A stretch of DNA of 14,533 nucleotides, from the NCBI GenBank assembly GCA_012295275.1, contig CM022678.1, positions 10,383,966-10,398,498 on the forward strand, given 5' to 3'. The first letter of the stretch is position 1; each line of letters starts with the position of its first letter. The notes beneath the pieces were generated by a model. That model ran no database searches, had not been told where the DNA came from, and was given only the letters and a program-made list of their open reading frames with translations. Source of the DNA: Chrysomallon squamiferum (Eukaryota > Mollusca > Gastropoda > Neomphalida > Peltospiridae). The translations under genes were made by a program, and so were the position numbers. Positions 7,731-14,533 of this stretch are shown piece after piece.

Positions 7731-7829
7731 GTTATAACTATATGGGTCACATCATTCAAACCTACATGCATGATTTTTCAGATATTTCTCTGTTCATAGC
7801 ATATTTATGAAACGGTAAAGTAACTCTGT

Positions 7830-7918
7830 GTGTATGGGTGTGTATGTATTTGTCTCTATAGACAGATAGATTATATGTATATATTTGTATGGTTGTGTAT
7901 ATAATATTCATGCTGCGT

Positions 7919-7955
<37 letters not shown>

Positions 7956-8330
7956 CTCTCTCTTTCTCTATCTATCTATATATATTTATATCTATATATA
8001 TGTCTGTGTGTGTGTGTTTGTCTGTGTGTAGATATAGATTAACCTTCTTATTCCCAGGATGAAACCTGATCGAATTAAGTAATTTAAAAAAAATGAATCT
8101 GTGAAAAAATTCGATATCGTGTACAATAGTAGCTCTGAATACAAAGTCCTTCATACTCTGTTTTTCAATTCTTTCTGGTTTTTTTTTCTTGTTGTTTTTT
8201 TTGTTCTTGTTATATATATATAAAATATATGTGCATATGTATTTATAGATAGATAGAGAGATAGATAGATATAACTAAATATTATATCACACAACACACA
8301 CATTTTGCTTTTTTAGTCTCATAATATATA
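7830..8330. repeat. Intergenic TA, TCTA and TG simple repeats
   Basis: This holds a TA run at 7921-7952, TCTA/TATA runs to about 8000, TG runs near 8005-8030 and GATA units near 8246-8272. The direct repeat copy at 8057-8156 is embedded in it. Confidence 0.75.
8057..8156. repeat. Direct repeat copy 2 upstream of gene A
   Basis: This is the partner of 7520-7616, about 540 bp further upstream. A minus-strand ATG begins a similar short peptide in each copy (MKDFVFRATIV here, MKNFVQGATIV in the other), but the frames then diverge. Coding is unlikely. Confidence 0.6.
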
Positions 8331-8343
8331 TGAGTGTGTGTGT

Positions 8344-8386
<43 letters not shown>

Positions 8387-8407
8387 AACATACACACACA
8401 CACACAC
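8329..8407. repeat. TG-TA-CA palindromic microsatellite
   Basis: A TG run, a TA run and a CA run follow in that order, so the whole 79-bp block is self-complementary and could form a long hairpin or cruciform. Confidence 0.8.
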
Positions 8408-8486
8408 TGATCAATATTATTTTTATTTGGCATAACTGTGACCACTCAGCTATTAATTACAACATGATTAATATGACATCCCGATA

Positions 8487-8494
8487 TGACGTCA
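8487..8494. promoter_or_regulatory. Consensus CRE palindrome in intergenic region
   Basis: A perfect TGACGTCA lies between gene B's 3' end and gene A's start, about 1.1 kb upstream of the gene A ATG. CREB/ATF factors bind this octamer in animals. The same octamer occurs within the coding exon of Ig4 by chance, so the evidence is weak. Confidence 0.2.
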
Positions 8495-8942
8495 TAGTAT
8501 TGACTTTTTATTGCTGAGGTAAGTCTGTTTTTCATTTTTATTTATTATTATTAATTATATATATATATATATAGCTAAAAAAGTATAACCTATGAGGAGA
8601 CGACCGAGGTTTCTTCTCTGTGTACATCAGTACTGCACTATTTGCTTCTTATAACCGTCAGTAATAAATTATTCATGTGTATTTATCCATTCATTCAAAT
8701 GTAAATTTGTTTAACATAACATCATAACGTTTAAAATCATAAATGTTGGCTTCTCAAACTAATAACCTGAGTCTATTAATGCTATTATATGGGTATCGTT
8801 TGTGTAATATATATTTATCCACTAAGTAAATATTTTGTTTGTTTACCAACACTATGTCAATCAAAAAAGCAAATACAGATACATATGACTCCTATATATT
8901 ATTATCTATAGAAGTGTTAAAACATAAATATTGATTGATTGA

Positions 8943-8952
8943 TTTATTTATT
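8943..8952 (-). terminator. Candidate polyadenylation signals of gene B
   Basis: On the minus strand the sequence reads AATAAATAAA, two overlapping canonical AATAAA hexamers about 155 bases past the gene B stop codon. This gives a 3' UTR of roughly 170-190 nt in 8920-9107. Because the region is AT-rich such hexamers occur by chance, so position and spacing are the only support. Confidence 0.4.
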
Positions 8953-9107
8953 TAAATTGTTAGAATATTATATACACTCAAAGCTGATAATATCAAATGA
9001 CAATATAAACAAGTATGTGATTTTGTAAGAGTAATAAACAACAGTCCATTTGTCTAATTTTGCAGGTAATAACTGTGATTTTTAATTGAGAAATAAATGA
9101 GTGGCGT

Positions 9108-14533
<5,426 letters not shown>

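Noticed and set aside
7972-8154. Short minus-strand frame starting MKDFVFRATIV
   Set aside because: It lies in the upstream direct repeat. The other copy diverges and stops quickly, and the rest is repeat translation.

Overview
This is an AT-rich, intron-containing animal genome segment with an extreme load of microsatellites (AT, GA/CT, AAT/ATT, TTG, TATC, AATAT, CA). There are no prokaryotic-style ORFs or operons. The domain content (CUB plus Ig domains with lineage-type extra cysteines) and the repeat texture suggest a lophotrochozoan, most likely a mollusc and possibly a cephalopod. That assignment is inference and cannot be proved from the window.

All supported genes lie on the minus strand and are split into many small exons. 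I rebuilt them from splice sites (mostly GTAAG-type donors, pyrimidine-AG acceptors) and intron phases, which agree at every junction. Two paralogous receptor genes lie head to tail. Gene A starts with a signal-peptide exon at 7357-7408 and runs leftward through an N-terminal exon (6759-6840), a CUB domain on two exons (5720-5841, 4733-4867) and five Ig-domain exons (3968-4264, 3420-3689, 1660-1932, 949-1227, 517-822). It leaves the window at the left, so its membrane anchor is not seen. Gene B enters from the right with the second part of a CUB domain (14441-14533, 13677-13811) and one Ig domain (12935-13231). A transmembrane exon follows (12043-12150), then six small cytoplasmic coding exons (11717-11738, 11058-11089, 10770-10853, 9882-9965, 9492-9609, 9108-9144) ending in a stop at 9108-9110 and AATAAA signals near 8943-8952.

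The main discovery is the tail of gene B. It is about 129 residues with eight tyrosines and includes a full ITAM-type pair, YSKL, nine residues, then YEEI, on one exon. Other tyrosine motifs (YMEL, YVVP) lie on separate exons. Together with a CUB-Ig ectodomain and a neighbouring many-Ig paralogue, this looks like a family of cell-surface recognition and signalling receptors, possibly immune or allorecognition. The function is inferred.

The two genes come from a tandem segmental duplication in which introns can still be matched (about 3938-5812 against 12897-14533). Gene B also keeps a fossil of the third Ig exon in the intron before its TM exon. Gene A has a 332-bp pogo/Tc1-mariner-like MITE in an intron where gene B keeps the empty TA site. 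A degenerate MULE-type transposase fragment lies on the plus strand at about 2315-2561. The rest is intronic or intergenic simple sequence.
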